Origin: TWA4 sp051879215
GTDB taxonomy: Bacteria; Bacillota; Clostridia; Lachnospirales; Lachnospiraceae
Direction: 5' to 3'
DNA length: 36,994 bases
Assembly (NCBI GenBank): GCA_051879215.1
Contig: JBJELP010000165.1
Coordinates: 1-36,994, forward strand
Shown here: positions 1-7,291 of the stretch, piece by piece
Layout: every line of letters begins with the position of its first letter
Numbering within the stretch: the first letter of the stretch is position 1
Notes under the pieces: generated by a model
Told to the model about the DNA's origin: nothing
Databases searched by the model: none
Seen by the model: the letters and a program-made list of their open reading frames with translations, nothing else
Translations under genes and position numbers: made by a program

Positions 1-798
1 CGTACCGAAGCAGTAATAGGTCAGACGGATCACCGCAAAGGCACCTGCCTTAACCACTGCCACTGCATGCAGCAGTGCAGTAACCGGAGTGGGAGCTACA
101 CCGGCATCCGGAAGCCATCCGTGGAAGGGGAACATGGCAGCCTTGATGCTGAAGCCCATAAATGCAAGCACATAAATGGTCAGAGCAAAGTTCAGGCCGT
201 TTTCCAGAGCCCCTGCCGTAAGAAATCCGCCGGAAACAAAGTTGCTGCCGCCGCAGTAACGGATCAGGAATACCACTGCCATAAAGCCAAGGGCAGCACC
301 GCCCAGTGAATAGTAAATATATTTTCTTGTGGCAAGAACCGCATCTCTTGTGAAGGTATGGATAACCAGCGGTACCGTAACCAGAGTCAGCATTTCATAG
401 AAGAAATACATGGTCAGGATATTGGCGGAAAATGCGATTCCCAATGTGATGCCAAAAGTCATGATATAGAACATAAAGAAGTATCTCTGACGTTCTTCAT
501 GAGCCATATATTCGAAGGAATACAGCACCGCAATGGGCCACAGGATGGAAATCAGGCCGGCAAATACCATGCTGAGTCCATCCACCTGCAAAGCAATCCG
601 TGCCGTATCCGATACGGTGAAAAGGACCAGTTCATCGGGTCGGTTCACCACAACAAAAAGTGCCAGAGCCGATGTGATCAGGGTAATGATTTCCGCATAG
701 ATCTGCCAGTGTGCGTTCTTCTGAAAGGGAAGAAGCGGGATCAGAACAGAGCCGGCAATTGGAAATAAGACGGCAATGAGTAAAAATACTGAATTCAT
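1..798 (-). CDS. Proton-translocating antiporter subunit (ND5/MrpD family), 3' truncated by window edge
   Basis: The first 266 codons are visible; the C-terminus lies left of the window. The protein is a chain of hydrophobic membrane helices. It has the two family hallmarks: a membrane glutamate in YFFYEMLTL, and a lysine in FSIKAAMFPFHGWLPDA followed by a second lysine in VAVVKAGAF. These belong to the proton_antipo_M channel of complex I subunits NuoL/M/N and MrpA/MrpD. The start is set by AGGAGG about 9 bases upstream of the ATG. It is the third such channel protein in the operon, so it may be the MrpA-like or an extra MrpD-like pump. Subunit assignment is inference; family membership is clear. 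Confidence 0.9.
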   Translation of the reverse strand, partial: MNSVFLLIAVLFPIAGSVLIPLLPFQKNAHWQIYAEIITLITSALALFVVVNRPDELVLFTVSDTARIALQVDGLSMVFAGLISILWPIAVLYSFEYMAHEERQRYFFMFYIMTFGITLGIAFSANILTMYFFYEMLTLVTVPLVIHTFTRDAVLATRKYIYYSLGGAALGFMAVVFLIRYCGGSNFVSGGFLTAGALENGLNFALTIYVLAFMGFSIKAAMFPFHGWLPDAGVAPTPVTALLHAVAVVKAGAFAVIRLTYYCFGT

Positions 799-812
799 GA
801 AATCTCCACCTC

Positions 813-2312
813 CTATACCAATGTAAGGGCAATGCCCTGAAGAAATTCAATCAGACCGCCGGGGAAAATACCGGTAATCAGAGCAGCACCTGCCAGAACC
901 AGAAGGGGAACGATCATTTTCCAGGAAGGTTCCTTCTTTTTCAGAGATGCGTAATCAAAATCATTGCCGGGAAGGAATCCCGTAATGGTGATGGGCAGCA
1001 GATAACCCGCTGTCAGCAGTGCGCTGACCAGCAGAATCACCGGACCCAGCCATGAAATCACGCTGACACCGCTGTCCAGCAGACCCACCGCCAGATACCA
1101 TTTGCTGATAAATCCGCTGGCAGGAGGAATACCGATCAGTGCCAGGGATACAAAGGTGTAACACCAGATGGTGACGGGCATTTCCTTCCCGATTCCCCTT
1201 AACTGATCCACTCTGGTGCAGCCGGTTTTATAGATAATCGCACCGGCACTGAGGAAGAGCGCTGTCTTGATCAGTGCATGGAATAACACATGCAGCAGGG
1301 ATCCGGTCAGTGCTGCCGGATTCAGAATGGCAAGGCCCAGAAGGATATAGGACGCCTGACTGACGGATGAATAGGCCAGACGTTTCTTTAAAACTTTTTC
1401 ATTGTATGCCAGCATGGAGCCAAGGAATACGGTGAAGCATGCCATTCCCAGCCAGACGTACTGTACCCAGGTTCCCCGGATCAGATCTGCACCGGCAATA
1501 TAATAAACGGAACGGATAATGGCCAGCACACCGCCCTTTACGATGATGGCGGACAGAACGGCAGATGCCGGTGCCGGTGCCACCGGGTGAGCTGTGGGCA
1601 GCCATGCATGCATGGGGAACATACCGGCTTTTACACCGAAGCCCAGAATCATGCAGAAAATCGCCAGATGCAGAAGACCTGCATGTTCTGCTGAGGCGGC
1701 AGCATTCAGGATACCGCCGGGTACAAAACTCAAGTTTTCTCCCATGCTATAGAATACAAAGACACCGAACAGGGCACTGTATGCGCCAAACATGGAGTAA
1801 AACAGGTATTTCAGACCGGCCATAACCGCCTCATGGGTCTGTGTATGCAGTACCAGGGGCATGGACACCAGAGTCATCATTTCAAAAAACAGATACATGG
1901 TGACCAGATTGCCGGATAAACACAGGCCCTGAAGGGATGAAAGAGTCAAAAGATAAAAGCCCCAGAACCGTTTCCGATTCTGTTCATGGTGCAGATACTC
2001 CAGAGAGAAAATCCCTGCCAGCAGCCATACCACGGCAATGAAGGACAGGAAAAACGCCCCCAGAGCATCCAGCCGGAATTCCACGGATAATCTGTCTGTC
2101 AGCTGAAGCAGTGTCATGGACGGAAGATTTCCCTTTGCAAATCCCAGCAGCAGGGCAGCCACCGAAGCAATCACCGCCGCGATGACAACCAGGGAAACCA
2201 GAGCGATTCTGTGGTCTCTTACCTCATCTTCCTTTGCAGGCAGCAGCAGAATCGGCACACCTGCAAGAATCGGAAGGAAAACACAGCATAAAATCATTAT
2301 TTGCATATTCAT
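813..2312 (-). CDS. Proton-translocating antiporter subunit (NuoM/MrpD family)
   Basis: 499 residues, all transmembrane. Family hallmarks are visible: the membrane glutamate in YLFFEMMTL, and the two lysines in GVKAGMFPMHAWLPTAHP and SAIIVKGGVLA. It should be a proton or sodium/proton channel of a membrane complex. An upstream in-frame ATG near 2408 would overlap the previous gene, so I chose MNMQ at 2312, which has GGAGGG upstream just past the previous stop (2329). It is closely similar in layout to the partial gene downstream, suggesting duplicated pump modules. MrpD, MrpA N-domain or NuoM/N cannot be told apart by eye. Confidence 0.9.
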   Translation of the reverse strand: MNMQIMILCCVFLPILAGVPILLLPAKEDEVRDHRIALVSLVVIAAVIASVAALLLGFAKGNLPSMTLLQLTDRLSVEFRLDALGAFFLSFIAVVWLLAGIFSLEYLHHEQNRKRFWGFYLLTLSSLQGLCLSGNLVTMYLFFEMMTLVSMPLVLHTQTHEAVMAGLKYLFYSMFGAYSALFGVFVFYSMGENLSFVPGGILNAAASAEHAGLLHLAIFCMILGFGVKAGMFPMHAWLPTAHPVAPAPASAVLSAIIVKGGVLAIIRSVYYIAGADLIRGTWVQYVWLGMACFTVFLGSMLAYNEKVLKKRLAYSSVSQASYILLGLAILNPAALTGSLLHVLFHALIKTALFLSAGAIIYKTGCTRVDQLRGIGKEMPVTIWCYTFVSLALIGIPPASGFISKWYLAVGLLDSGVSVISWLGPVILLVSALLTAGYLLPITITGFLPGNDFDYASLKKKEPSWKMIVPLLVLAGAALITGIFPGGLIEFLQGIALTLV

Positions 2313-2328
2313 GTATCCTTTCCCTCCA

Positions 2329-3831
2329 TTAACCGAATATTTCCAGACCGTGGAAGATGATCTCGGACATCGGTTTATAGCAGACACCAACCACAATGTT
2401 GGCAGCACTTAACAGCACAACGGCAGCCACGTAAATGGATGTATTTTTATAGGTCTGATAGGTTGCACCTGCGGCCTTCTGCTCTTTGTTCAGCGGGAAA
2501 TACAGATGCAGCATCACCTTCATAAAATACATGGCATTCAATATGGTACTGACAGCCAGTGCGGCAAGGACAGGCGGGGCAATGGCCATATCCGCCAGAG
2601 AGGCTTTGGCAAACAGGAATTTGCTGGCAAAGCCCGCAAAACCGGGGATACCGACCATGGAAAAGGATGCAATCACATAACCGAGGGCAGCACTTTTATT
2701 TTTATATCCTGCACCGACCATATCCCGGATGGATGCGCTGCCGCAGGCTTTGATCAGGCCGGATGCCGCAATAAACATCAGGGATTTTGCCAGTGCATGG
2801 GCAAAAATATGATAAATGCTGGCTCCCATGCCTTCCAGACTTCCCATGCCCATACCCATATAGATGTAACCGATCTGCGCAACGGAAGAATAGGCGATCA
2901 TCTTTCGCAGATTGGTCTGACGGATTGCCTGTACGGATCCCATAATCATACCGATAATACCGAATACCAGTAATATATGGACAATCTGGCTGTTTACGAA
3001 ATTATCCAGACCGATTACACGGATGACAACTTTCATCAGTAAAATAATGTAGCCCTTGGATACAATACTGGACAGCAGGGCAGCTGAAATCGTTGTGGAA
3101 TATCCGTAGGCAGCAGGCAGCCATGTGTGAAAAGGCCACAGGGCACTTTTGATGGCAAGACCGATACAGATCATACCAATGGTGATCACCAGCGGTATCT
3201 GAAACTGTTCATTGGCAAAGGCCACTGCCAGTGCTTCCTTCATATTGCTCATCAGAAGCTGTCCGGTCATACTGTAGAAAAAGGAAATACCCAACAGCAG
3301 CATACCGGAACCCATCAGGCTCATGATCATATAGCGGACTGCCGCTGCAATGGTCACGCCCTTGTATTTGCCGAGGATCAGGCCGCAGGCTGCAATGGTG
3401 TTGATTTCCACAAAAACGTATGCGGTAAACATATCGTTTGTGTATACCAGCGCCAGATTGGCAGCCATCATCAGATCGATCATAATAAAATAGAAATTTT
3501 CCCGTTCATCATCGATATCGTCCAATGCTTCCTGGGCACCGCCGAGAAGGGCTCCCAGGGCTACGATGGAGAACAGAAGGGCCAGACCGGCTTCCAGCTC
3601 GCCGGCCCGCAGTTCATTTCCCCAGGGGGCAGGGAAATGACCCATTACATATACATAGCTTTCACCGGTGCCCATTAAGAAAACAAGCAGTGCCGCTGAC
3701 ATAACCGTCAGAAGCGCCGTGAGCCCGATGCTGATTTTTCTCGCTGTTTTACCGTTCACTGCGGATGTGAGAATGGCAGCAAACATCGCCGAGAGAATGG
3801 AAAAACAGGGGAAATTCTGTACAAAACTCAT
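2329..3831 (-). CDS. mrpD: MrpD/MbhH-like antiporter subunit
   Basis: 500 residues, polytopic membrane protein of the complex I ND2/ND5 superfamily. It has the membrane glutamate in AYVFVEINTI and the lysine in AIKSALWPFHTWLP, with a later lysine in SSIVSKGYIILL. Its start overlaps the stop of the mrpC-like gene as TAATG, a sign of translational coupling. Its place directly after an MrpC/NuoK-like gene is that of MrpD (MbhH in archaeal membrane-bound hydrogenase). Role: ion translocation in the Mrp complex. The family is certain from the motifs; the subunit letter comes from gene order. Confidence 0.88.
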   Translation of the reverse strand: MSFVQNFPCFSILSAMFAAILTSAVNGKTARKISIGLTALLTVMSAALLVFLMGTGESYVYVMGHFPAPWGNELRAGELEAGLALLFSIVALGALLGGAQEALDDIDDERENFYFIMIDLMMAANLALVYTNDMFTAYVFVEINTIAACGLILGKYKGVTIAAAVRYMIMSLMGSGMLLLGISFFYSMTGQLLMSNMKEALAVAFANEQFQIPLVITIGMICIGLAIKSALWPFHTWLPAAYGYSTTISAALLSSIVSKGYIILLMKVVIRVIGLDNFVNSQIVHILLVFGIIGMIMGSVQAIRQTNLRKMIAYSSVAQIGYIYMGMGMGSLEGMGASIYHIFAHALAKSLMFIAASGLIKACGSASIRDMVGAGYKNKSAALGYVIASFSMVGIPGFAGFASKFLFAKASLADMAIAPPVLAALAVSTILNAMYFMKVMLHLYFPLNKEQKAAGATYQTYKNTSIYVAAVVLLSAANIVVGVCYKPMSEIIFHGLEIFG

Positions 3832-4202
3832 TATTCATTCTCCCTAATTTTAAGTGAAATCACGTCAAGATCCAGCGTATGGTATTTCTCATACAGACAG
3901 ATGGTCAGCGCCAGCATCAGTGCGGATACCGACACGGATACCACAATGCCGGTCAGTACCAGTCCGCCGGGAATCGGATTAATATACGCTTCCACACTCT
4001 GTACCCCATTTTCAATGATGGGGGCTTTTCGTCCGGATACGTAACCATTTACTGCAAGAAAAAGATACACCGCGGTATCCATAATATTCAGACCGATAAT
4101 TTTCTTTACCAGATTCCGATGAAGAAGCAGGTTGGAAAAACCGATACCGAACAGAATAATGGCAACAAATTCCATATAGTGGGATGCCAGATTACTTCCC
4201 AT
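3831..4202 (-). CDS. mrpC: MrpC/MnhC (NuoK-like) antiporter subunit
   Basis: 123 residues with three hydrophobic helices. The pattern GIGFSNLLLHRNLVKKIIGLNIMD near the N-terminus and PIPGGLVLTGIVVSVSVSA later is typical of MnhC/NuoK proteins, where the second stretch usually reads DPLPQALVLTAIVI. A short loop insert (VSGRKAPIIENGVQSVEAY) sits before it. GAGGAGGG lies 10 bases before the ATG, inside the end of the preceding gene. MrpC pairs with MrpD in the membrane arm, and the gene is coupled to it here by a one-base overlap. Confidence 0.9.
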   Translation of the reverse strand: MGSNLASHYMEFVAIILFGIGFSNLLLHRNLVKKIIGLNIMDTAVYLFLAVNGYVSGRKAPIIENGVQSVEAYINPIPGGLVLTGIVVSVSVSALMLALTICLYEKYHTLDLDVISLKIRENE

Positions 4203-4205
4203 AAC

Positions 4206-5162
4206 CTATAACCCTCCTCTTCTGAATAATGCATAAAATGCATAGATCGTACATGCAACTTCGGTGCCGACACAGATATCAATGGGTAGTATGATACCTC
4301 CGCTTAAAATTGCTCCGGGAACACCCTTCGGGAAAATGCTGGGCAGTCCATTGGCACCGGTATAGAAGAAATAAATTGCAATCAGTCCGTAACACATCAA
4401 AGCGGATACTTTGATAATGACGTAAATATGTTCATTGAAAAACTTCTGCGTGGTGGGAAAACCGAAGGCCGCTGCATGCAGAATCATGCCGGCTCCGATG
4501 ATGGAACCGCCGGAAAATCCGCCGCCGGGTGATAAATGGCCATTCAGAATCACATAGATACCGAACATAAAAATGATGGGGCACAGAAATCTGGCAACGA
4601 TTTTCAGAATCGGGTCATCCAGAGGCTCCAGACCGAAATCATCCAGCTTCAGTTTCTTACGCTTTTCTTCATTTTCAACCATGATCAGCATCATGACACA
4701 GCAGGTTGCAATAAACAGAACGGTGGTTTCACCGAAAGTATCGAAGGCACGGTATGTGAGAATCATACCGGTTACAATATTGATGGAGCCGGTCTCCTGA
4801 AGCCCCTGCTCGATGTACCGTTTACCCACTTCATTGTTGGTGGGATTGGCTGCATCACCAATGGACGGCAGATGGGAAACCGCCAGAGACAGGATGGCAA
4901 CCAGAGCCAGACATACGATGATACTCATCACAATATAGCCCCTGCTGTAAATGGTGGATGCTTTTGCATCAATCCGCATACGGGCAGGCTCCCGGTATTC
5001 TTTTTCTTCCACAAAACGGAAAGCGGCTTCCGGATCCTCCGGTTCGGCCTGGGGATGCATTTCCACTTCCCCGATAAAGGGATCCTTCTCTCCGCTCATC
5101 CAGCGTTTAAAACGGAAGGGAAAACTCTTTTCATATTCCTCAACAGGACGTTTTTTACTCAT
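4206..5162 (-). CDS. Fused MbhE-like + MrpB/MnhB antiporter subunit
   Basis: 318 residues. Residues 1-70 are charged and cytoplasmic. A middle section has a helix, the extracytoplasmic stretch NEVGKRYIEQGLQETGSINI and then TYRAFDTFGETTVLF, which matches the MrpA C-terminal/MbhE domain. The C-terminal half carries the MnhB signature GHLSPGGGFSGGSIIGAG. So two subunits that are separate in archaeal Mbh complexes, or split between MrpA and MrpB in Bacillus, are joined here. It overlaps the upstream gene by ATGA. Domain identities are read from motifs and I am fairly sure of them. Confidence 0.87.
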   Translation of the reverse strand: MSKKRPVEEYEKSFPFRFKRWMSGEKDPFIGEVEMHPQAEPEDPEAAFRFVEEKEYREPARMRIDAKASTIYSRGYIVMSIIVCLALVAILSLAVSHLPSIGDAANPTNNEVGKRYIEQGLQETGSINIVTGMILTYRAFDTFGETTVLFIATCCVMMLIMVENEEKRKKLKLDDFGLEPLDDPILKIVARFLCPIIFMFGIYVILNGHLSPGGGFSGGSIIGAGMILHAAAFGFPTTQKFFNEHIYVIIKVSALMCYGLIAIYFFYTGANGLPSIFPKGVPGAILSGGIILPIDICVGTEVACTIYAFYALFRRGGL

Positions 5163-5428
5163 TCGTCTATCTCCTCATCTTCTTCTCTGTCAGAGGAAAT
5201 TCTCTGAATTTTCTTTAAAGTTACAAAAAATAAAACAGTTGTGATACCGGCTCCCACCGCTGCTTCCGTAATTGCAAGGTCAGGGGATTCCAGAATCAGC
5301 CAGATTACTGCCATAACCACACTGTAGATCATAAAAATCAGAACCGAGTGCAGCAGATCTTTCTGAAAACTGACTGCCACAGCGCAGACAACCAGAAAGA
5401 TCAGAAGAATCCATGTAATTATTGTCAT
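5159..5428 (-). CDS. MbhD-like (DUF4040) antiporter subunit
   Basis: 89 residues, three helices. The motif ESPDLAITEAAVGAGITTVLF is the DUF4040/MbhD hallmark that in Bacillus forms part of the MrpA C-terminal region (usual form APDVALTEAAVG). The charged tail after it is cytoplasmic. The gene overlaps both neighbours by four bases (ATGA), so it is tightly co-translated with MrpG and the MbhE-MrpB fusion. The free-standing form is typical of archaeal and clostridial Mbh/Mrp operons. Confidence 0.9.
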   Translation of the reverse strand: MTIITWILLIFLVVCAVAVSFQKDLLHSVLIFMIYSVVMAVIWLILESPDLAITEAAVGAGITTVLFFVTLKKIQRISSDREEDEEIDE

Positions 5429-5808
5429 ACTTCTGCCTCCTTTTCCTGCTCTGCATTTTCAAGCATTTTTCCAATATCCTCTGCTTTTACCACGGGACAG
5501 CGATCGTCTCTGTGCCTCTGGGAAAGGACCTCCAGCTTTGCAAGCAAATGGGAACACACAGGGGATGTGAACCACATAAATGCAAGTATGATCACAACTT
5601 TTAACGATGCCATGGAAAAACCGTAAATTAACGTGGTTCCAAGCAGAACCAGCCCCATGCCCAGGGTATCTCCGATGGCCGCTGCATGCATTCTCGTCAG
5701 TATGTATTGAAACCGGAACACACCGATAAACTGGATTGCATAAAAAACAAGACCTGCGGTAATCAGAACGGCAGCCAGAATAAAACGAATCCAATTCAGA
5801 ATTTCCAT
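5425..5808 (-). CDS. mrpG: MrpG/MnhG antiporter subunit
   Basis: 127 residues, three helices. The family stretch GVFRFQYILTRMHAAAIGDTLGMG corresponds to the MnhG motif G..R..D.Y.R.HA....TLG. The last 40 residues are charged and longer than needed for the core domain. The ATG at 5808 directly follows the mrpF stop, with GGGAGGGG upstream. It is a small accessory subunit of the membrane antiporter; its exact role in transport is not known for the family. Confidence 0.92.
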   Translation of the reverse strand: MEILNWIRFILAAVLITAGLVFYAIQFIGVFRFQYILTRMHAAAIGDTLGMGLVLLGTTLIYGFSMASLKVVIILAFMWFTSPVCSHLLAKLEVLSQRHRDDRCPVVKAEDIGKMLENAEQEKEAEV

Positions 5809-5809
5809 A

Positions 5810-6214
5810 TCAGTTCCCCTCCCGTTTTTCAGACTTTTTTACAGCAGCTGTTTCCTTTGCAGCCTGGGCGGCAGTCTGTTCTGCCAGCTTTTTCTCTCTG
5901 CGTTCCTGCTTCTGATTCTTTTCCCGGTACACACCGATGTAAATCTGGGAAATAATCACAACCGCCAGGAAACTGATCAGCGTATAGATCAGTCCCACAT
6001 CCAGCAGATAGGTTTCATTCAGCAGAATACCGAGAACCGCTATCGTACAGATGACCGGACCACCGATCATGTTGGAAGCCAGAAGACGATCCGCCACATT
6101 GGGGCCGATAATCATGCGGATCAGGCACAGAATAAACATCACTGCAAATGCGCCGAATACAAAAATCATAAAATAATGGCATGCACTGTTCAGTGCAGGC
6201 ATATCCGCAAACAT
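5810..6214 (-). CDS. mrpF: MrpF/MnhF antiporter subunit
   Basis: 134 residues with three helices. The family motif CLIRMIIGPNVADRLLASNMIGG is present (R..IGP...DR). The last 45 residues are a Lys/Glu/Ala-rich cytoplasmic tail, longer than the usual MrpF of about 90 residues. GGGAGGG lies 8 bases before the ATG. It is the second gene of the operon, four bases after mrpE. MrpF is a small subunit of the multi-subunit cation/proton antiporter. Confidence 0.92.
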   Translation of the reverse strand: MFADMPALNSACHYFMIFVFGAFAVMFILCLIRMIIGPNVADRLLASNMIGGPVICTIAVLGILLNETYLLDVGLIYTLISFLAVVIISQIYIGVYREKNQKQERREKKLAEQTAAQAAKETAAVKKSEKREGN

Positions 6215-6217
6215 GTT

Positions 6218-6694
6218 CTATCCCTCCCTTTCTGCCTGTGCTTCAAGCTTTTTAATTCTTCTGACAAAGTCAGATTCATGGATTCCTTCCAGATACTCCG
6301 GCTCCAGACCATGTACCAGGTACGAATCATCTTCCAGTTCAACGGTAATCGTACCGGGGGTAAGGGTAATGGAATTGGCCAGAAGCACCCTTCCGGTGGT
6401 GGTCTTCAGATCCGCAGTAAACTCTGCCATCATCGGCTCCGGTTCACTGTCAAACTGAAGAATCACATGGACAACTGCGAGATTTGCTTTGATAATCTCG
6501 ACTGCGAGGAAAAAGACATAACTGACGATTCCCCAAAATGCCTTCAGCACATGCATCTCCCACTCTATACTGTAATTCATAAACTTACAGATGAACCAGT
6601 ACAGAGCGGCACTGATCACAAGGCCGAACAGGGCGATTTCCAGATTGAACTTTCCGTTCAGAATCACCCAGAAAAGAAATAAAATAATGTACAT
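6218..6694 (-). CDS. mrpE: MrpE/MnhE antiporter subunit, first gene of operon
   Basis: 158 residues: two or three N-terminal helices, then a soluble domain with ANSITLTPGTITVELEDDSYLVHGLEP, the diagnostic MnhE sequence (usual form LANSITLTPGT). AGGAAG precedes the ATG. A sigma-A promoter at 6732-6760 reads into it, so it is the first gene of an operon of at least nine genes running to the window edge. MrpE is needed for assembly or activity of Mrp antiporters. Confidence 0.94.
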   Translation of the reverse strand: MYIILFLFWVILNGKFNLEIALFGLVISAALYWFICKFMNYSIEWEMHVLKAFWGIVSYVFFLAVEIIKANLAVVHVILQFDSEPEPMMAEFTADLKTTTGRVLLANSITLTPGTITVELEDDSYLVHGLEPEYLEGIHESDFVRRIKKLEAQAEREG

Positions 6695-6731
6695 CTCTCT
6701 TCCTTTCTATATACTTTTTTGCGTAACTTTT

Positions 6732-6760
6732 ATTCTAAAACAAAAAAACGGTCACATCAA
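6732..6760 (-). promoter_or_regulatory. Sigma-A promoter of the antiporter operon
   Basis: Read on the minus strand: -35 TTGATG (6755-6760), a 17-base spacer, and -10 TAGAAT (6732-6737). The start would lie about 30 bases before the mrpE ATG. No riboswitch-like structure fits in the short leader. Confidence 0.6.
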
Positions 6761-6947
6761 CTGTTATTTGCCCTGTGGGCATCCATTGTACCTTTTTTCA
6801 TACCACAATCCGCCTGACTCTGAACAGTAATGCTTATTTTGTTGTATATGAGCAGTAACTTTTTGTTAATATATGAACCACACCAATGTGACAGCGACAC
6901 TTGCTAATTGTCCGAAAAAAGTGTACACTGAAGCAAAGGAGGCCATT

Positions 6948-7223
6948 ATGAACGAACAGGAAATTGAGAAAAAAACAGAAGAACTGAAGGAATCCTGCAG
7001 TCACTGCAATGAAGAGCTGGACACCTCGCAGGGAGATTTTAAAACCATTGCCATCGGTATTGTCACCGCACTGGCTGTATATGCCATTGTTCCCAATCTG
7101 CTGGGCATCAGACTGGGGGATTATCCCACTGTATTTATCTATCTGGGATTTGTTGCCATTACAGTGGTGGTATGGATGATCGCGGAAAAAGTCAAGGAAA
7201 TAAATCAGAAAAAAAAGAAATAA
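6948..7223 (+). CDS. Small two-helix membrane protein, unknown
   Basis: 91 residues. I do not recognise the family. The N-terminal 35 residues are acidic and cytoplasmic and contain a CSHC (CxxC) pair. Two hydrophobic helices follow (about residues 38-57 and 65-86), then a lysine-rich end, so both termini should be inside. The start is chosen at 6948 because AAAGGAGG sits 5 bases before it; an ATG at 6873 lacks a site. It is a single gene, divergent from the Mrp operon and followed by a strong terminator. The CxxC could bind metal or form a disulfide; that is a guess. Confidence 0.7.
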   Translation: MNEQEIEKKTEELKESCSHCNEELDTSQGDFKTIAIGIVTALAVYAIVPNLLGIRLGDYPTVFIYLGFVAITVVVWMIAEKVKEINQKKKK

Positions 7224-7266
7224 ACCGGGCTGTAAAGGGGGCTATGCCCCCTGTCAGCCCGGTTTT
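7223..7266. terminator. Bidirectional rho-independent terminator
   Basis: A long hairpin (AAACCGGGCTG with CAGCCCGGTTT outside, GGGGGC/GCCCCC inside, ATAG-type loop). It is followed by TTTTG on the plus strand and, on the minus strand, by a T-rich run from the A-tract at 7208-7220. It can serve both the small membrane gene and glnS, which converge here. Confidence 0.85.
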
Positions 7267-7291
7267 GCTTCTTGTTACCATTTCAGATAAT

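Noticed and set aside
6200..6222. GAAC-AT-GTTTG near the mrpF start as an SOS box
   Set aside because: The half-sites are two bases apart and not four, and it lies in coding sequence.
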